Positions 45,659 through 55,148 of a stretch of 64,000 nt of DNA are shown one piece after another; within the stretch, counting starts at the first letter, position 1, and each line of letters begins with the position of its first letter. A program made the position numbers and the translations under genes. The notes under the pieces were generated by a model. The model saw nothing but the letters and a program-made list of their open reading frames with translations. It had not been told where the DNA came from and did no database searches. The stretch covers positions 620,001 to 684,000 of the forward strand of contig NZ_PVTF01000004.1 in assembly GCF_003002815.1 (NCBI RefSeq), in the 5' to 3' direction. This DNA is from Umezawaea tangerina. GTDB taxonomy: Bacteria; Actinomycetota; Actinomycetes; Mycobacteriales; Pseudonocardiaceae.

Positions 45659-46849
45659 GTGTCACGTCCTCAGCGGTTGCTCCGCGCGGTCCTGGCGAGC
45701 ACGGCCCTCTGCCTGCTCGCCACCGGCTGCGCGAGTTTTCCCGAGCAGCCGTCGCCCGCGGGCTGGAGCGCCCAGCCGCAGCTCACCCCCCAGGCGGGCC
45801 CGACACCCGAACTGCCAGGCGGACTGCCGCAGGCGGGCGGTGAGCAGCAGGGCGGCCAGCCCCCCGCCTCCGTCCCCCCGCCCGAGGGCTGCAAGGACTT
45901 CAGCCCCGCCGTCGTCGCGACCTGCCTCAACCCGATCTCCGGTGTCGCGCTGACCGACGTGAACCAGTCCACCGGTGTCGTCACCGCTCTCGCGACCGAA
46001 CGCACCACCGGCAAGCTCCTCAAGGTCACCAAGGACGTCGACCCCGTCGAGGTCGCCAGCTTCCCCGTCGACGCCACGTCCGACGGCGGCCTCACCGGCC
46101 TCACCCTGTCCCCGTCCTACGGCGAGGACCAGCTCGTCTACGTCTACCTCACCACCGACACCGACAACCGCGTCGTCCGCATCGCCCCCGGCGACACCCC
46201 CAAACCGGTGCTCACCGGCATCCCCAAGGGCCCCACCGGCAACCGCGGCGTCCTCGGCTACGACCGCGAAGGCGCCCTGCTCGTCGCCACCGGCGACGCG
46301 GGCAACCCCGCCCTCGCCACCGACCCGACCTCCCTCGCGGGCAAGGTCCTCCGCATCGACGCCGCGGGCCACCCCGCCAAGGGCAACCCCACCACCGGCT
46401 CCGCCGTCCTCACCAGCGGCCTCCGCTCCCCCGGCGGCATCTGCGTCTCCGCCGACGGCACCAAGACCTGGGTGACCGACGCCACCCCCACCGCCGACGT
46501 CCTCTACCGCGTCGACGCCGGCAAACCCCTCACCACCCCCGCCTGGTCCTGGCCCGACAAACCAGGCGTCACCGGCTGCGCCTCCCTCTCCAACATGATG
46601 TGGGTCGCCACCTCCAACACCCCCGGCACCCAGATGATCGCCATGAACCCAGAAGGCGCCTTCACCGGCAAACCAGAACCCTTCCTCGACAAGGAAAACG
46701 GCTTCGGCCGCATCGGCCCCCTAGTCGCCCTCGACGACAACACCGCCCTCGCGGGCACCGTCAACAAAGCAGGCGGCACCCCCATCTCCAGCGACGACCG
46801 CGTAGTCATCATCGTCCGCGACGCCGCCAGCGGCGGCAGCAAGGACTAG
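45659..46849 (+). CDS. LppZ-like lipoprotein with sugar dehydrogenase-type beta-propeller
   Basis: The 396-residue exported lipoprotein has signal peptide and lipobox LCLLATGCAS (Cys about 22). A Pro/Gln/Gly-rich spacer (about 25-75) is followed by a six-bladed propeller of the glucose/sorbosone dehydrogenase type (GLTGLTLSPSYGEDQLVYVY; LRSPGGICVSADG). The PQQ-binding residues of true dehydrogenases are not evident. At this locus Mycobacterium encodes LppZ (Rv3006), of the same architecture. GTG 45659 is the likely start. A repeat copy follows. Confidence 0.85.
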   Translation: MSRPQRLLRAVLASTALCLLATGCASFPEQPSPAGWSAQPQLTPQAGPTPELPGGLPQAGGEQQGGQPPASVPPPEGCKDFSPAVVATCLNPISGVALTDVNQSTGVVTALATERTTGKLLKVTKDVDPVEVASFPVDATSDGGLTGLTLSPSYGEDQLVYVYLTTDTDNRVVRIAPGDTPKPVLTGIPKGPTGNRGVLGYDREGALLVATGDAGNPALATDPTSLAGKVLRIDAAGHPAKGNPTTGSAVLTSGLRSPGGICVSADGTKTWVTDATPTADVLYRVDAGKPLTTPAWSWPDKPGVTGCASLSNMMWVATSNTPGTQMIAMNPEGAFTGKPEPFLDKENGFGRIGPLVALDDNTALAGTVNKAGGTPISSDDRVVIIVRDAASGGSKD

Positions 46850-46908
46850 CAACAACAAAAACAGACGGCAGCGAGCAAACGAGCAAGCACGCACCAACCC
46901 CACACATT

Positions 46909-47084
46909 GGGCGCAGCCCGCCAGCGCGCATCCGGCGCGAAGCGCCTGGGGCCTTGTCCGCCGCGCAGCAAGGATGCCCTGTCCGACGCGAAGCGCGGAT
47001 GTTTGGTCCGACGGCACAGCCGAGGATGCCTCGTCGGACGGAGTCCGATGCTTGAGTCGGCGGAGCCGATGCTGGCGAAGCCAG
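46909..47084. repeat. Array of short palindromic units, copy E
   Basis: In reverse orientation to copies B and D. Units include GGGCGCAGCCC, GGCGCGAAGCGCC, CGGACGGAGTCCG and CTGGCGAAGCCAG with GATGC-type linkers. Confidence 0.75.
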
Positions 47085-47118
47085 ACTTCCCCTCTGCCCC
47101 CGATCCACAGCGCCCTCC

Positions 47119-47173
47119 TGCCTGATCTTGCTTGTCAAGACAGCTTCACCGTCTTGACAAGCAAGATCAGGCA
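47119..47173. repeat. Long perfect hairpin, copy E
   Basis: A 23-bp perfect stem (47119-47141 with 47151-47173), inverted relative to B and D. The loop is AGCTTCACC, which on the other strand reads GGTGAAGCT and so differs from the GATAGAGCT loop. The flanks match copies B and D. Confidence 0.9.
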
Positions 47174-47206
47174 TTGAGACAATCGCGCGCCGGGGGCTGG
47201 GCTTCC

Positions 47207-47386
47207 CACGAGTGGGAGGGCCGGGACTGGGCTTCGCACGGTGGGAGGGCCCTGGCTGAGCTTCACCACGAGTGGGAGGGCCGGGACTGGGCTTCGCACG
47301 GTGGGAGGGCCCTGGCTGAGCTTCACCACGAGTGGGAGGGCCGGGACTGGGCTTCGCACGGTGGGAGGGCCCTGGCTGAGCTTCAC
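47207..47386. repeat. Exact tandem repeat, three copies of 60 bp
   Basis: Three identical 60-base units run head to tail, followed by a diverged partial unit to about 47431. Each unit is itself two related 30-base halves starting CACGAGTGGGAGGGCC and CACGGTGGGAGGGCC. Exact identity implies recent expansion. Confidence 0.9.
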
Positions 47387-47486
47387 CAGGGGTGGGACGG
47401 CCGGGGCTGGGCTTCACCAGGGGTGAGAGGGCAACAGCCAAACTCCCCCAGCGAGCAGAACACCAGCCCTCACGAACCCAACACCC

Positions 47487-50141
47487 TCACCCAGACCCCA
47501 AACAAACAAACGGCCGCCTCAACGGATCCACCGCCACCGCATCCGCCAACGCCACCGCAGGCGAAAACCCCGAAGCCAACCCCCGGTGGTAATCCCCCAT
47601 GGCCGCCGCAGCAGGCTCATCCCCCACCCGGCTACTGGCCGCGATCACCGTGTGCGCCCCGCTCGCCAGCATCGCCCCCGCGAACCCCAACGCCTCGTCC
47701 CCCGGCCGGATCCGGTTCAACGCCAGTTCGCACGCCGCCAACACCACCTGCCGGGGCGGCCGCCGCACCCGTCCCACCTCGTGCGCGAACAACGCCCCGT
47801 CAGCCAGTTCCAGCCGCGAGAACAGCGCGTTCTCCGGTTCGTGTTCCCCGTGGGCCGCGATGTGCGCCAGCGTCACGCCGTCCAGCGCCGCCAGCACCCG
47901 GACGACCCTCGCCTCGTCCCCTCCGATCGCGGTCGCGTCCACGTGGTAGGTCGCGAGCTTGTCGATCTCGCCTTCCGCCGCTTGCAGCCCTGGTCCGCGG
48001 ACCAGCAGGACCCCGTGCCCGGAGTCGACGTCCGCTCGCGCGGTGGCCAGCCAGGCGGTGGCCGACGGCACGACGGTCGTGGGCCGGGACTTGCAGGAGG
48101 CGAGCACGCCCCAGGGCACCACGTACAGCGCCCCGGTCGGCACGATCACCAGTTCGCGGTCCCCCAGCATCCCGGCCAGCGGCCGCAGCAGCTGCCGGTC
48201 CAGCTGGTCGGCCTGCCGCCGGGCGGACGCCGAGATCACCTCGGCCAGCGGTGCGGGCAGGTAGTCGGGTGCCAGGGCGTTCAGGTCCGCGTGCAGCCGC
48301 AGCGCCGCCTCGGTCGCGGCGGCGGCGGATCCCAGGCGCACCAACCGCACCCGACCACCGGCGACCACCACGGCCACCATCGAGTCCCCCGACGACGCGA
48401 AGCTGATCATGGCCCGTTCGCCGAGCTGCGCCTGCACCTCACGCACGTCCGCCACCGGCCGCGCCTTGCCCCACGGGCTCGCGCTCCACCCGAGCCGCAT
48501 CGCGTCCCGCTGGCTGGTCGCGTACCGCACCTCCAGCGTCGACGTCGGGTGCCCGTCGAGCCGGGCCCGCAGCAGCGCCCGGCTGAGCTGCCTCACCTCG
48601 GCGATCCGCTCGGACAGCTCGGCGTCCACAGTGGACTCGACCGGCTCGTACCGGTACATCTGCGCGCGGGTGCGCTCCAACCAGGTGAACAGCCGCCGCG
48701 CCGACGCCGCCGACCCAGACCCGTCCAGCACCAGCCGCACCGCCAGCTCGCCGAGCTCCCGCCCGTGCAGCGCGGTCCCCGACACCAGCTCCAGGCCACC
48801 CATCTGGTCCCGCATCCGCCCCAGCTCGGCGAGCCCCGCCTTCGCCTGGGCGAGCGCGACACGCCGGTTCCCGGTGGCCAGCGCCAGTTCCGCGCGGCAC
48901 AGCCGCAGCAGCATCCGGTGGTCGATGGGACTGGTCCGCCGGGTGCGCGGCACGTCGCGCAGCAGGTCGGCGGCTCGGTCGGTGTTGCCCCGCCGCACTT
49001 CCACCCGCACCGCGAGCGCGTACGCGACGGCGGCGTGGTCGCGCAGGTTCAGCGAGGTCAGCAGCCCGGCCAGGTCGAGCGCGCGCTCGACCACCCGAGC
49101 GGACGGCCGCTTGCTCCCCAACGCCCGCAGCACGTCCACCCGCAGCACGATCAACCCGGCGACCGCCGCCCACGCCGGGCTGCCGCGGCGGACCAGCCTG
49201 CGCTGCGCCGAGTTCGCCATCCGCTTCGCGGTGACCTCGTCGTCGTCCAGGAGCGCGGCCGCAGCGCGGAACAGCTCGGCTTCCGCGATGTCCTGGCCGA
49301 TCCGCTGCTTGCGCAACTCCGGCAGCACCGCGTCGAGGTGGCGGGCGGCCTCGTCGACCAGCCCCACGCTGATCATGGCCTCGGCCTGGTCGATCCGCAG
49401 TCGCGGCAGCAGACCGGGCAGGCCGTGGTCCTGGTAGGCCTTGTTGGCGTCCTCGTAGCGGCGCAGCGCGGCGGGCAGGTCGCCCTCCTGCTTGAGGACG
49501 TTGCCGAGCGCGTGCTGCGCGATCGCCGCACGCACCGGGACGTCGTGGACGGTCGCGAGGTCGACCACGCGGTTCAGGTCGCGCTTCGCGAGGTCGGTGC
49601 GGTGGATCTCGCCGTAGGCGTTGCCGCGGTTGGACAGGGTGACGACCAGCGACTCCACCAGCGGGACCGGGTCACCGGTGGCGTCGGCGAGGCGCTGCTC
49701 CTTGCGGGCCACGCTGAGGTCGAGGTGTCCGATGCCCTCTTCGACACGACCCACCCGGCACAGCAGCCCGCCGTGGTTGCCGTCCACGAGGCTGTAGAGC
49801 TCATCACGCAGGTCCGGGTCCGGCATGGCCGAGAGTTGTTGCCTGGCAACGGCCAACTGGGTCAGACCGTCGTCGAGACTTCCGGTTTCGGCGAGCCCGA
49901 AGGACAAGGTGACGAGCAGGCGGGTGCGGATCTCCAAGCGCTCGACCTCGTCGATGCCGGGCGTCTCCAGGAGGGCCGAACCGCGCTCCAGCAAGCGGAT
50001 CGCGTGGAGGTAGCGGCCCGCGAGGGTGGCGGCACGACCGCGGTGGAGGAGTTCACGGGCGCGGTCGACGGCTCGGCGCGCCGCCTCAACGCGAGGAGTG
50101 CCGCGCGGAGGTTCGGCGGGCGCAGGTGACGGCACAGTCAT
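47487..50141 (-). CDS. TPR-CHAT protein (caspase-like protease)
   Basis: The 884-residue protein has a helical N-terminal part of TPR-like repeats (about residues 20-520, for example HALGNVLKQEGDLPAALRRY). A C-terminal CHAT domain (about 590-884) follows, which is a caspase-related cysteine protease fold. The catalytic pair is intact: His about 764 in LAHIAAHGEHE and Cys about 804 in VVLAACELALNR. There is no signal peptide or membrane segment. TPR-CHAT proteins act as regulated proteases in bacterial conflict and cell-death systems; the substrate here is unknown. ATG 50141 is the start, with no clear Shine-Dalgarno. A 55-residue peptide gene lies just upstream on the same strand, separated by a strong hairpin. 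Confidence 0.87.
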   Translation of the reverse strand: MTVPSPAPAEPPRGTPRVEAARRAVDRARELLHRGRAATLAGRYLHAIRLLERGSALLETPGIDEVERLEIRTRLLVTLSFGLAETGSLDDGLTQLAVARQQLSAMPDPDLRDELYSLVDGNHGGLLCRVGRVEEGIGHLDLSVARKEQRLADATGDPVPLVESLVVTLSNRGNAYGEIHRTDLAKRDLNRVVDLATVHDVPVRAAIAQHALGNVLKQEGDLPAALRRYEDANKAYQDHGLPGLLPRLRIDQAEAMISVGLVDEAARHLDAVLPELRKQRIGQDIAEAELFRAAAALLDDDEVTAKRMANSAQRRLVRRGSPAWAAVAGLIVLRVDVLRALGSKRPSARVVERALDLAGLLTSLNLRDHAAVAYALAVRVEVRRGNTDRAADLLRDVPRTRRTSPIDHRMLLRLCRAELALATGNRRVALAQAKAGLAELGRMRDQMGGLELVSGTALHGRELGELAVRLVLDGSGSAASARRLFTWLERTRAQMYRYEPVESTVDAELSERIAEVRQLSRALLRARLDGHPTSTLEVRYATSQRDAMRLGWSASPWGKARPVADVREVQAQLGERAMISFASSGDSMVAVVVAGGRVRLVRLGSAAAATEAALRLHADLNALAPDYLPAPLAEVISASARRQADQLDRQLLRPLAGMLGDRELVIVPTGALYVVPWGVLASCKSRPTTVVPSATAWLATARADVDSGHGVLLVRGPGLQAAEGEIDKLATYHVDATAIGGDEARVVRVLAALDGVTLAHIAAHGEHEPENALFSRLELADGALFAHEVGRVRRPPRQVVLAACELALNRIRPGDEALGFAGAMLASGAHTVIAASSRVGDEPAAAAMGDYHRGLASGFSPAVALADAVAVDPLRRPFVCLGSG

Positions 50142-50150
50142 ATGAGAGCA

Positions 50151-50221
50151 CAAACGCCTGCCGGGCACTGCCGTCCGGTCGGGCACCAACCCGATCACCG
50201 ACAGCACCCGACAGGCGTTTG
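50151..50221 (-). promoter_or_regulatory. Strong hairpin between the 55-residue peptide gene and the TPR-CHAT gene
   Basis: A 20-bp stem (50151-50170 with 50202-50221) pairs fully on the minus-strand RNA when three G.U wobbles are counted; on the plus strand these become mismatches, so the structure favours minus-strand transcripts. It begins nine bases after the peptide stop and ends ten bases before the CHAT start. It could limit read-through, giving more peptide than protease. Confidence 0.7.
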
Positions 50222-50229
50222 CGGGAGTG

Positions 50230-50397
50230 CTAGTTGGCCCCGACGGGGTTCGACTCGGAGTGGTACGGACCGCCGTTCGGCTCGGCGGGGGTCTCCGGCT
50301 TGGGCGGCACCGGCAACGGGGTCTCGTCGCCCTCGGTGCCCGCCGGGACGATCGCGTCGATCTCTTCGATGAGCTTGGGGTCGGTTTCAGCAGCCAT
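50230..50397 (-). CDS. 55-residue peptide, partner candidate of the TPR-CHAT protease
   Basis: ATG 50397 follows GGGAG by seven bases, giving a 55-residue product. It has a charged N-terminal helix (MAAETDPKLIEEIDAIVPAG), a Pro/Glu/Thr-rich middle (PLPVPPKPETPAEP) and the tail NGGPYHSESNPVGAN. It contains no Cys, Lys is rare and net charge is strongly negative. It has no signal peptide and matches no family I know. Same strand, adjacency and the intervening hairpin suggest it belongs with the TPR-CHAT gene, perhaps as substrate, inhibitor or precursor peptide. That role is inferred from context only. Confidence 0.7.
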   Translation of the reverse strand: MAAETDPKLIEEIDAIVPAGTEGDETPLPVPPKPETPAEPNGGPYHSESNPVGAN

Positions 50398-50636
50398 GGT
50401 TGTTCTCCCCTAACAAACAGGCGACCCGAACGGGCCGGCGACCTGAACCACATTTCATGATCATTTCGAGCCCCCCGGCTCGATTGAACGGCCTAAGCCT
50501 TACACAGATGGACGCTTCTTCGATGAGTATTTTCACCCATTGCGACGAAAAATATGGCTCAGCTCACCTCTGACCAGCGTTTACGTATCACTTGACGCCG
50601 CAAGCACCACCCGTTCGGAGCAAGCCCCTAACGCAG

Positions 50637-50682
50637 CGGAGGCGTTGTCCGATCCGCATAAAGCGGCCGAACAACGCCTCCG
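50637..50682 (-). terminator. Terminator after gatB
   Basis: A perfect 12-bp stem (50637-50648 with 50671-50682) encloses a 22-base loop that can pair further. It lies 12 bases after the gatB stop. Confidence 0.75.
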
Positions 50683-50694
50683 ACGTGGAATAGC

Positions 50695-52197
50695 CTAAGA
50701 ACAGCGGGCGATCACGAGTTCGCGCACCCGTTTGGCGTCGGCCTGGCCCTTGGTGGCCTTCATGACCGCGCCGACGATGGCGCCCGCGGCGGCAACCTTG
50801 CCGTCGCGGATCTTGTCGGCGACGTCGGGCTGGGCCGCCAGGGCCTCGTCGACGGCCTTCTCCAGCGCGCCGTCGTCGGAGACGACCTTGAGGCCGCGCG
50901 CCTCGACGACCTGCTCCGGCTCGCCCTCGCCGTCGAGGACGCCGATGACGACCTCGCGGGCGAGCTTGTTGGTCAGCGCGCCCTCGTTGACGAGCGCGAC
51001 GACCTTCGCCACCTGCGCCGGGGTGATCGGCAGCGCGCCGAGCTCCACGCCGCGGGTGTTGGCCTGCTGCATCAGGTACGACACCCACCACGACCGCGCC
51101 TCGACGGACGTGGCGCCCGCCTCGACGGTGGCCGCGACGAGGTCGATGGCGTCGGCGTTGACCAGGTCGCGCAGCTCCGCGTCGGTCAGGCTCCACTCGG
51201 CCTTGATGCGCTTGCGGCGCTCCGCGGGCATCTCGGGCAGCGTGAGCCGCAGCTCCTCCACCCATTCGCGCGACGGCGCGATGGGCACGAGGTCGGGCTC
51301 CGGGAAGTACCGGTAGTCCTCGGCGGTCTCCTTGCGACGACCCGCGCGGGTCGTGCCGGAGGCCTCCTCGAAGTGCCGCGTCTCCTGCACGATCTCGCCG
51401 CCCTCGGCGAGGATCGCGGCCTGGCGGGTCATCTCGAACCGCACGGCCCGCTCGACGCTGCGCAGCGAGTTGACGTTCTTCGTCTCGGTGCGCGTGCCGA
51501 GCACGCCGGAGTCCTTGGGGCTCAACGAGACGTTGGCGTCGCAGCGCAGCGAGCCCTGGTCCATCCGCACGTCGGACACGTCGAGCGCCTTGAGCAGGTC
51601 GCGCAGCGCGCTGACGTAGGCGCGGGCCACCTCGGGCGCGCGCTCGGCCGTGCCGGGGATCATCTTCGTGACGATCTCGATCAGCGGTACACCGGCGCGG
51701 TTGTAGTCGAGCAGCGAGTGGTCAGCGCCATGAATTCGCCCAGTTGCGCCGCCCACATGCAGCGACTTGCCGGTGTCCTCCTCCATGTGCGCGCGCTCGA
51801 TCTCCACGCGGAAGATCTCGCCGTCGTCCAGCGTCACGTCGAGGTAGCCGTTGAACGCGATCGGCTCGTCGTACTGGGACGTCTGGAAGTTCTTCGGCAT
51901 GTCCGGGTAGAAGTAGTTCTTCCGCGCGAAGCGGCACCACTCCGCGATCTCGCAGTTCAGCGCGAGACCGATCCGGATCGCCGACTCGACCGCGACGCCG
52001 TTCACGACGGGCAGCGCGCCGGGCGCGGCCAGGCAGACCGGGCACACGTGCGTGTTCGGCTCGCCGCCGAACTCGTTGGCGCAGCCGCAGAACATCTTGG
52101 TCTTCGTGTGCAGCTCGACGTGCACCTCAAGACCCAGCATGGGGTCGAACCGCGCGACGACCTCGTCGTAGTCCATCAGGTCAGCAACGCTCGTCAC
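50695..52197 (-). CDS. gatB: Aspartyl/glutamyl-tRNA(Asn/Gln) amidotransferase subunit B
   Basis: GatB binds misacylated tRNA and activates the amide transfer that makes Gln-tRNA-Gln. The 500-residue protein has [20 protein letters not shown], the zinc-site cysteines CGC and [23 protein letters not shown], and the C-terminal GatB/YqeY tail domain. GTG 52197 overlaps the stop of the small membrane-protein gene (GTGA). Equivalent to Rv3009c; no pfkA lies between gatA and gatB here. Confidence 0.97.
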   Translation of the reverse strand: MTSVADLMDYDEVVARFDPMLGLEVHVELHTKTKMFCGCANEFGGEPNTHVCPVCLAAPGALPVVNGVAVESAIRIGLALNCEIAEWCRFARKNYFYPDMPKNFQTSQYDEPIAFNGYLDVTLDDGEIFRVEIERAHMEEDTGKSLHVGGATGRIHGADHSLLDYNRAGVPLIEIVTKMIPGTAERAPEVARAYVSALRDLLKALDVSDVRMDQGSLRCDANVSLSPKDSGVLGTRTETKNVNSLRSVERAVRFEMTRQAAILAEGGEIVQETRHFEEASGTTRAGRRKETAEDYRYFPEPDLVPIAPSREWVEELRLTLPEMPAERRKRIKAEWSLTDAELRDLVNADAIDLVAATVEAGATSVEARSWWVSYLMQQANTRGVELGALPITPAQVAKVVALVNEGALTNKLAREVVIGVLDGEGEPEQVVEARGLKVVSDDGALEKAVDEALAAQPDVADKIRDGKVAAAGAIVGAVMKATKGQADAKRVRELVIARCS

Positions 52198-52385
52198 GCT
52201 TTCCCGTCCTTCCGCAGACCTCGCACGGCCAGCGCCGCGCCGGTGATCGCGACGGCGATGCTGGCGGCCGCGTTCGCGAGCGCCAGCTTGTCCTTGTCAC
52301 CCCTGGCGGTGCGCAGGGTGGAGAAGGCGCTCGCGGCGGCGGCGACCGCGCCGAGCAGGCCCATGATCCCTCGGGCTTTCCTCAT
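52194..52385 (-). CDS. Small membrane protein between gatA and gatB
   Basis: The 63-residue protein has two hydrophobic segments ([19 protein letters not shown] and [20 protein letters not shown]) joined by a charged turn (RGDKDK) and a basic tail. ATG 52385 follows gatA by two bases, and its stop overlaps the gatB start, so it is inside the gat operon. No family is recognised. It might anchor something at the membrane, but nothing in the sequence shows this. Confidence 0.78.
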   Translation of the reverse strand: MRKARGIMGLLGAVAAAASAFSTLRTARGDKDKLALANAAASIAVAITGAALAVRGLRKDGKA

Positions 52386-52387
52386 CG

Positions 52388-53899
52388 TCAGATCCCTTCC
52401 AACTGCGGGACGCGCTGGATGAGCGGACCGCCCTGGGCCGCGTCGCGCGCGACCTCGTAGGCGGCGGCGACCCGGTACATGCGGTGGTCCTGGAGCGCGG
52501 GAGCCATGATCTGCAGGCCGACGGGCAGACCGTCGTCCGCGGACAGTCCACTCGGGACGCTCATGGCCGCGTTGCCCGCCAGGTTCGACGGGATGGTGCA
52601 GAGGTCGGCCTTGTACATGGCCATCGGGTCGTCGACCCGCTCGCCGATCTTGAACGCGGTGGTCGGCGTGGTCGGCGAGACCAGCACGTCGACGGTCGCG
52701 AACGCGGCGTCGAAGTCGCGCGCGATGAGCGTGCGGACCTTCTGCGCCGAGCCGTAGTAGGCGTCGTAGTAGCCGGACGACAGCGCGTACGTGCCGATCA
52801 TGATGCGGCGCTTGACCTCGGCGCCGAACCCGGCGTCCCTGGTCAGCGCCATGACCTCCTCGGCACCGTGGGTGCCGTCGTCGCCGACGCGCAGGCCGTA
52901 GCGCATCGCGTCGAAGCGGGCCAGGTTGGACGAGGCCTCGCTGGGCGCGATCAGGTAGTAGGCGGGCATCGCGTAGTCGAAGCTCGGGCAGGAGACCTGC
53001 ACGACCTCGGCGCCGAGCTGCCGCAGCTGCTCGACGGCGGCCTCGAACGACGCCAGCACACCGGGCTGGTAGCCCTCGCCGCTGAACTGCGACACGACGC
53101 CGACGCGGACGCCGCTCAGGTCGCCGGAGGCGCCTTCGCGGGCCGCGGCCACGACCGGCGGGACCGGCGCGTCGATGGACGTGGAGTCCATGTTGTCGTA
53201 GCCCGCGATGACCTCGTGCAGCAGCGCCGCGTCGAGGACCGTGCGGGCGCACGGCCCGGCCTGGTCCAACGAGGACGAGAACGCCACGAGACCGTAACGC
53301 GACACGGAGCCGTAGGTCGGCTTGACGCCGACCGTCCCGGTGACCGAGCCGGGCTGGCGGATGGACCCGCCGGTGTCGGTGCCGATGGCCAGCGGCGCCT
53401 CGAACGCGGCCAGCGCCGCGGAGGAGCCACCGCCCGAGCCGCCGGGGATGCGGTCCAGGTCCCACGGGTTGTGGGTGGGGCCGTAGGCGGAGTTCTCGGT
53501 CGACGAGCCCATGGCGAACTCGTCCATGTTCGTCTTGCCGAGGATGACGACGCCCGCCTCGCGCAGCCTGCGCGTCACGGTCGAGTCGTACGGCGAGTGC
53601 CAGCCCTCGAGGATCTTCGACCCGCACGTGGTCGGCATGCCCTCGGCGACGAGGACGTCCTTGAGCGCCAGCGGGACGCCCGCCAGCGGCGAGGCCACCG
53701 GGCGACCGGCGGCGACGTCGTCGTCCACCTTCTTGGCCGCGGCGAGCGCGCCGTCGGTGTCGACGTGCAGGAACGCGTTGACACCCTTGTCGACCGAGGA
53801 GATGCGGTCGAGGTGCGCCTGGGCGACCTCGACCGCCGACACCTCGCCGCCGTGGATCTTGGCGGCCAGCTCGGCGGCCGTGCTGCGGATCAGGCTCAT
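52388..53899 (-). CDS. gatA: Aspartyl/glutamyl-tRNA(Asn/Gln) amidotransferase subunit A
   Basis: GatA releases ammonia from glutamine for the amidotransferase. The 503-residue amidase-signature enzyme has the catalytic triad Lys80 (PLALKDVL), Ser155 ([12 protein letters not shown]) and Ser179 (GTDTGGSI). ATG 53899 overlaps the gatC stop by four bases (ATGA). Equivalent to Rv3011c. Confidence 0.98.
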   Translation of the reverse strand: MSLIRSTAAELAAKIHGGEVSAVEVAQAHLDRISSVDKGVNAFLHVDTDGALAAAKKVDDDVAAGRPVASPLAGVPLALKDVLVAEGMPTTCGSKILEGWHSPYDSTVTRRLREAGVVILGKTNMDEFAMGSSTENSAYGPTHNPWDLDRIPGGSGGGSSAALAAFEAPLAIGTDTGGSIRQPGSVTGTVGVKPTYGSVSRYGLVAFSSSLDQAGPCARTVLDAALLHEVIAGYDNMDSTSIDAPVPPVVAAAREGASGDLSGVRVGVVSQFSGEGYQPGVLASFEAAVEQLRQLGAEVVQVSCPSFDYAMPAYYLIAPSEASSNLARFDAMRYGLRVGDDGTHGAEEVMALTRDAGFGAEVKRRIMIGTYALSSGYYDAYYGSAQKVRTLIARDFDAAFATVDVLVSPTTPTTAFKIGERVDDPMAMYKADLCTIPSNLAGNAAMSVPSGLSADDGLPVGLQIMAPALQDHRMYRVAAAYEVARDAAQGGPLIQRVPQLEGI

Positions 53900-54195
53900 G
53901 CTTCCTCACCCAGGATTCGGGGCACGCGGAAGCGGCCGTCCTCGGCGGCGGGGGCGCCCGCGAGCGTCTTGGCCTGGCCGAGGCTCGGGCGCACCACGTC
54001 CTCGCGGAACACGTTGGTCAGCGGAACGGCGTGCGAGGTCGGTGGGATGTCGGCGGTGGCGATGTCGCCCACCGCGGACACCGACTGCAGGATGACGTCG
54101 AGCTGACCGGCGAACAGGTCGAGCTCGTCGTCGGTGACGGCCAGCCTGGCCAGCCTGGCCAGGTGCGCGACCTCGTCGCGGGAGATGCTGGGCAC
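53896..54195 (-). CDS. gatC: Aspartyl/glutamyl-tRNA(Asn/Gln) amidotransferase subunit C
   Basis: The 99-residue linker subunit has the family pattern [36 protein letters not shown] and the C-terminal [10 protein letters not shown]. It tethers GatA to GatB. GTG 54195 is the start of the gatC-gatA-small protein-gatB operon. Equivalent to Rv3012c. Confidence 0.96.
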   Translation of the reverse strand: MPSISRDEVAHLARLARLAVTDDELDLFAGQLDVILQSVSAVGDIATADIPPTSHAVPLTNVFREDVVRPSLGQAKTLAGAPAAEDGRFRVPRILGEEA

Positions 54196-54457
54196 CTCGT
54201 CAACCCCCGTGGGTCGGTAGTCGGATTCGTGGACTTCCCGAGTCTATGGCGAGGTCAGCACCGGCTTCGACCGGGTTGCCGGGCGCCTGCTCACGGGCGG
54301 TGCGCGATTTTACCGGGGCGCAACTGTCGGAGGAGAGTCGGAAAGCGATAGTTCGTCTGCGAGAATCACCGGTCGGCGATGCGGTCACGTGGCACGTACC
54401 GCTTACCGATACCGCTCGGGTGATCATCTCCCGCGCATGAGCATGGAGGCGTTCACC

Positions 54458-55111
54458 GTGTCCTTCCTGATCCGGGTCCAACTCCCGGACCGTCCCGGCA
54501 CCCTCGGCGCGGTCGCTTCGGCGCTCGGCGAGATCGGGGCAGACATCCTCAGCGTGGACGTGGTGGAACGCGGCGGCGGCGTGGCGATCGACGACCTCGT
54601 GGTCGAGCTCCCCTCCGGGCGGCTCCCCGACGTGCTCATCACCGCCGCCGAGTCGATCGACGGTGTCGAGGTGGACGCGGTGCGCCCGTACGCGGGCGTG
54701 CTCGACACGCACCGCGAGCTGGAGCTCGTCGAGGAGGTCGCGGAGGAGCCGTCCAAGGGTCTCGCGGTCTTCACCGAGGGCGTTCCGAAGATCATCCGCG
54801 CGGGCTGGGCCGTCGTGCTCGGCCACGACGCGAAGGGCGTGCACCGGATCACCGCCAGCTCGGCGGCCCCGGAGACCCGCATGACCAACCCGCCGTGGTT
54901 CCCGCTCCAGCGCGCCACCGTCCTGGACGGCGAGGAGGACTGGGTGCCGGAGACGTGGCAGGAGCTGGGCACGGAGCTGGCCGCCACGCCGCTGGGCAAG
55001 CCGGACCGCGTGCTGCTCGTCGGCAGGCCCGGTGGGCCGATGTTCCGCGCCGCCGAGGTCGCCAGGCTCGCGCACCTGGCCGGGATCGTGTCGGTCGTGC
55101 TGCCGGATTGA
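54458..55111 (+). CDS. ACT-domain amino-acid-binding protein
   Basis: The 217-residue protein starts with an ACT domain (FLIRVQLPDRPGTLGAVASALGEIGADILSVDVVERG). A second alpha/beta part resembles a degenerate GNAT-like or unknown domain, ending GRPGGPMFRAAEVARLAHLAGIVSVVLPD. ACT domains sense amino acids. GTG 54458 is preferred over ATG 54437 because GGAGG lies eight bases upstream and the resulting start aligns with Rv3013, the protein at the same position next to gatC. Specific ligand unknown. Confidence 0.85.
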   Translation: MSFLIRVQLPDRPGTLGAVASALGEIGADILSVDVVERGGGVAIDDLVVELPSGRLPDVLITAAESIDGVEVDAVRPYAGVLDTHRELELVEEVAEEPSKGLAVFTEGVPKIIRAGWAVVLGHDAKGVHRITASSAAPETRMTNPPWFPLQRATVLDGEEDWVPETWQELGTELAATPLGKPDRVLLVGRPGGPMFRAAEVARLAHLAGIVSVVLPD

Positions 55112-55148
55112 CCCTGACACCGTGTGAGGCCGTTGACTCGGGGGCGTC

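Larger units (their letters stand above)
46850..47486. other. 637-base convergent intergenic gap with repeat copy E and a 60-bp tandem repeat
   Basis: The gap lies between two convergent stop codons. It holds a palindromic array (46909-47084), the long hairpin (47119-47173) with flanks to 47205, and three tandem 60-bp repeats (47207-47386). Frames run open through the tandem repeat because 60 is a multiple of three, but no gene signal is seen. Confidence 0.7.

Noticed and set aside
47207-47431. Tandem repeats resembling a CRISPR array
   Set aside because: Repeats are directly adjacent without unique spacers, the repeat is too long for the pattern and no cas gene is present.
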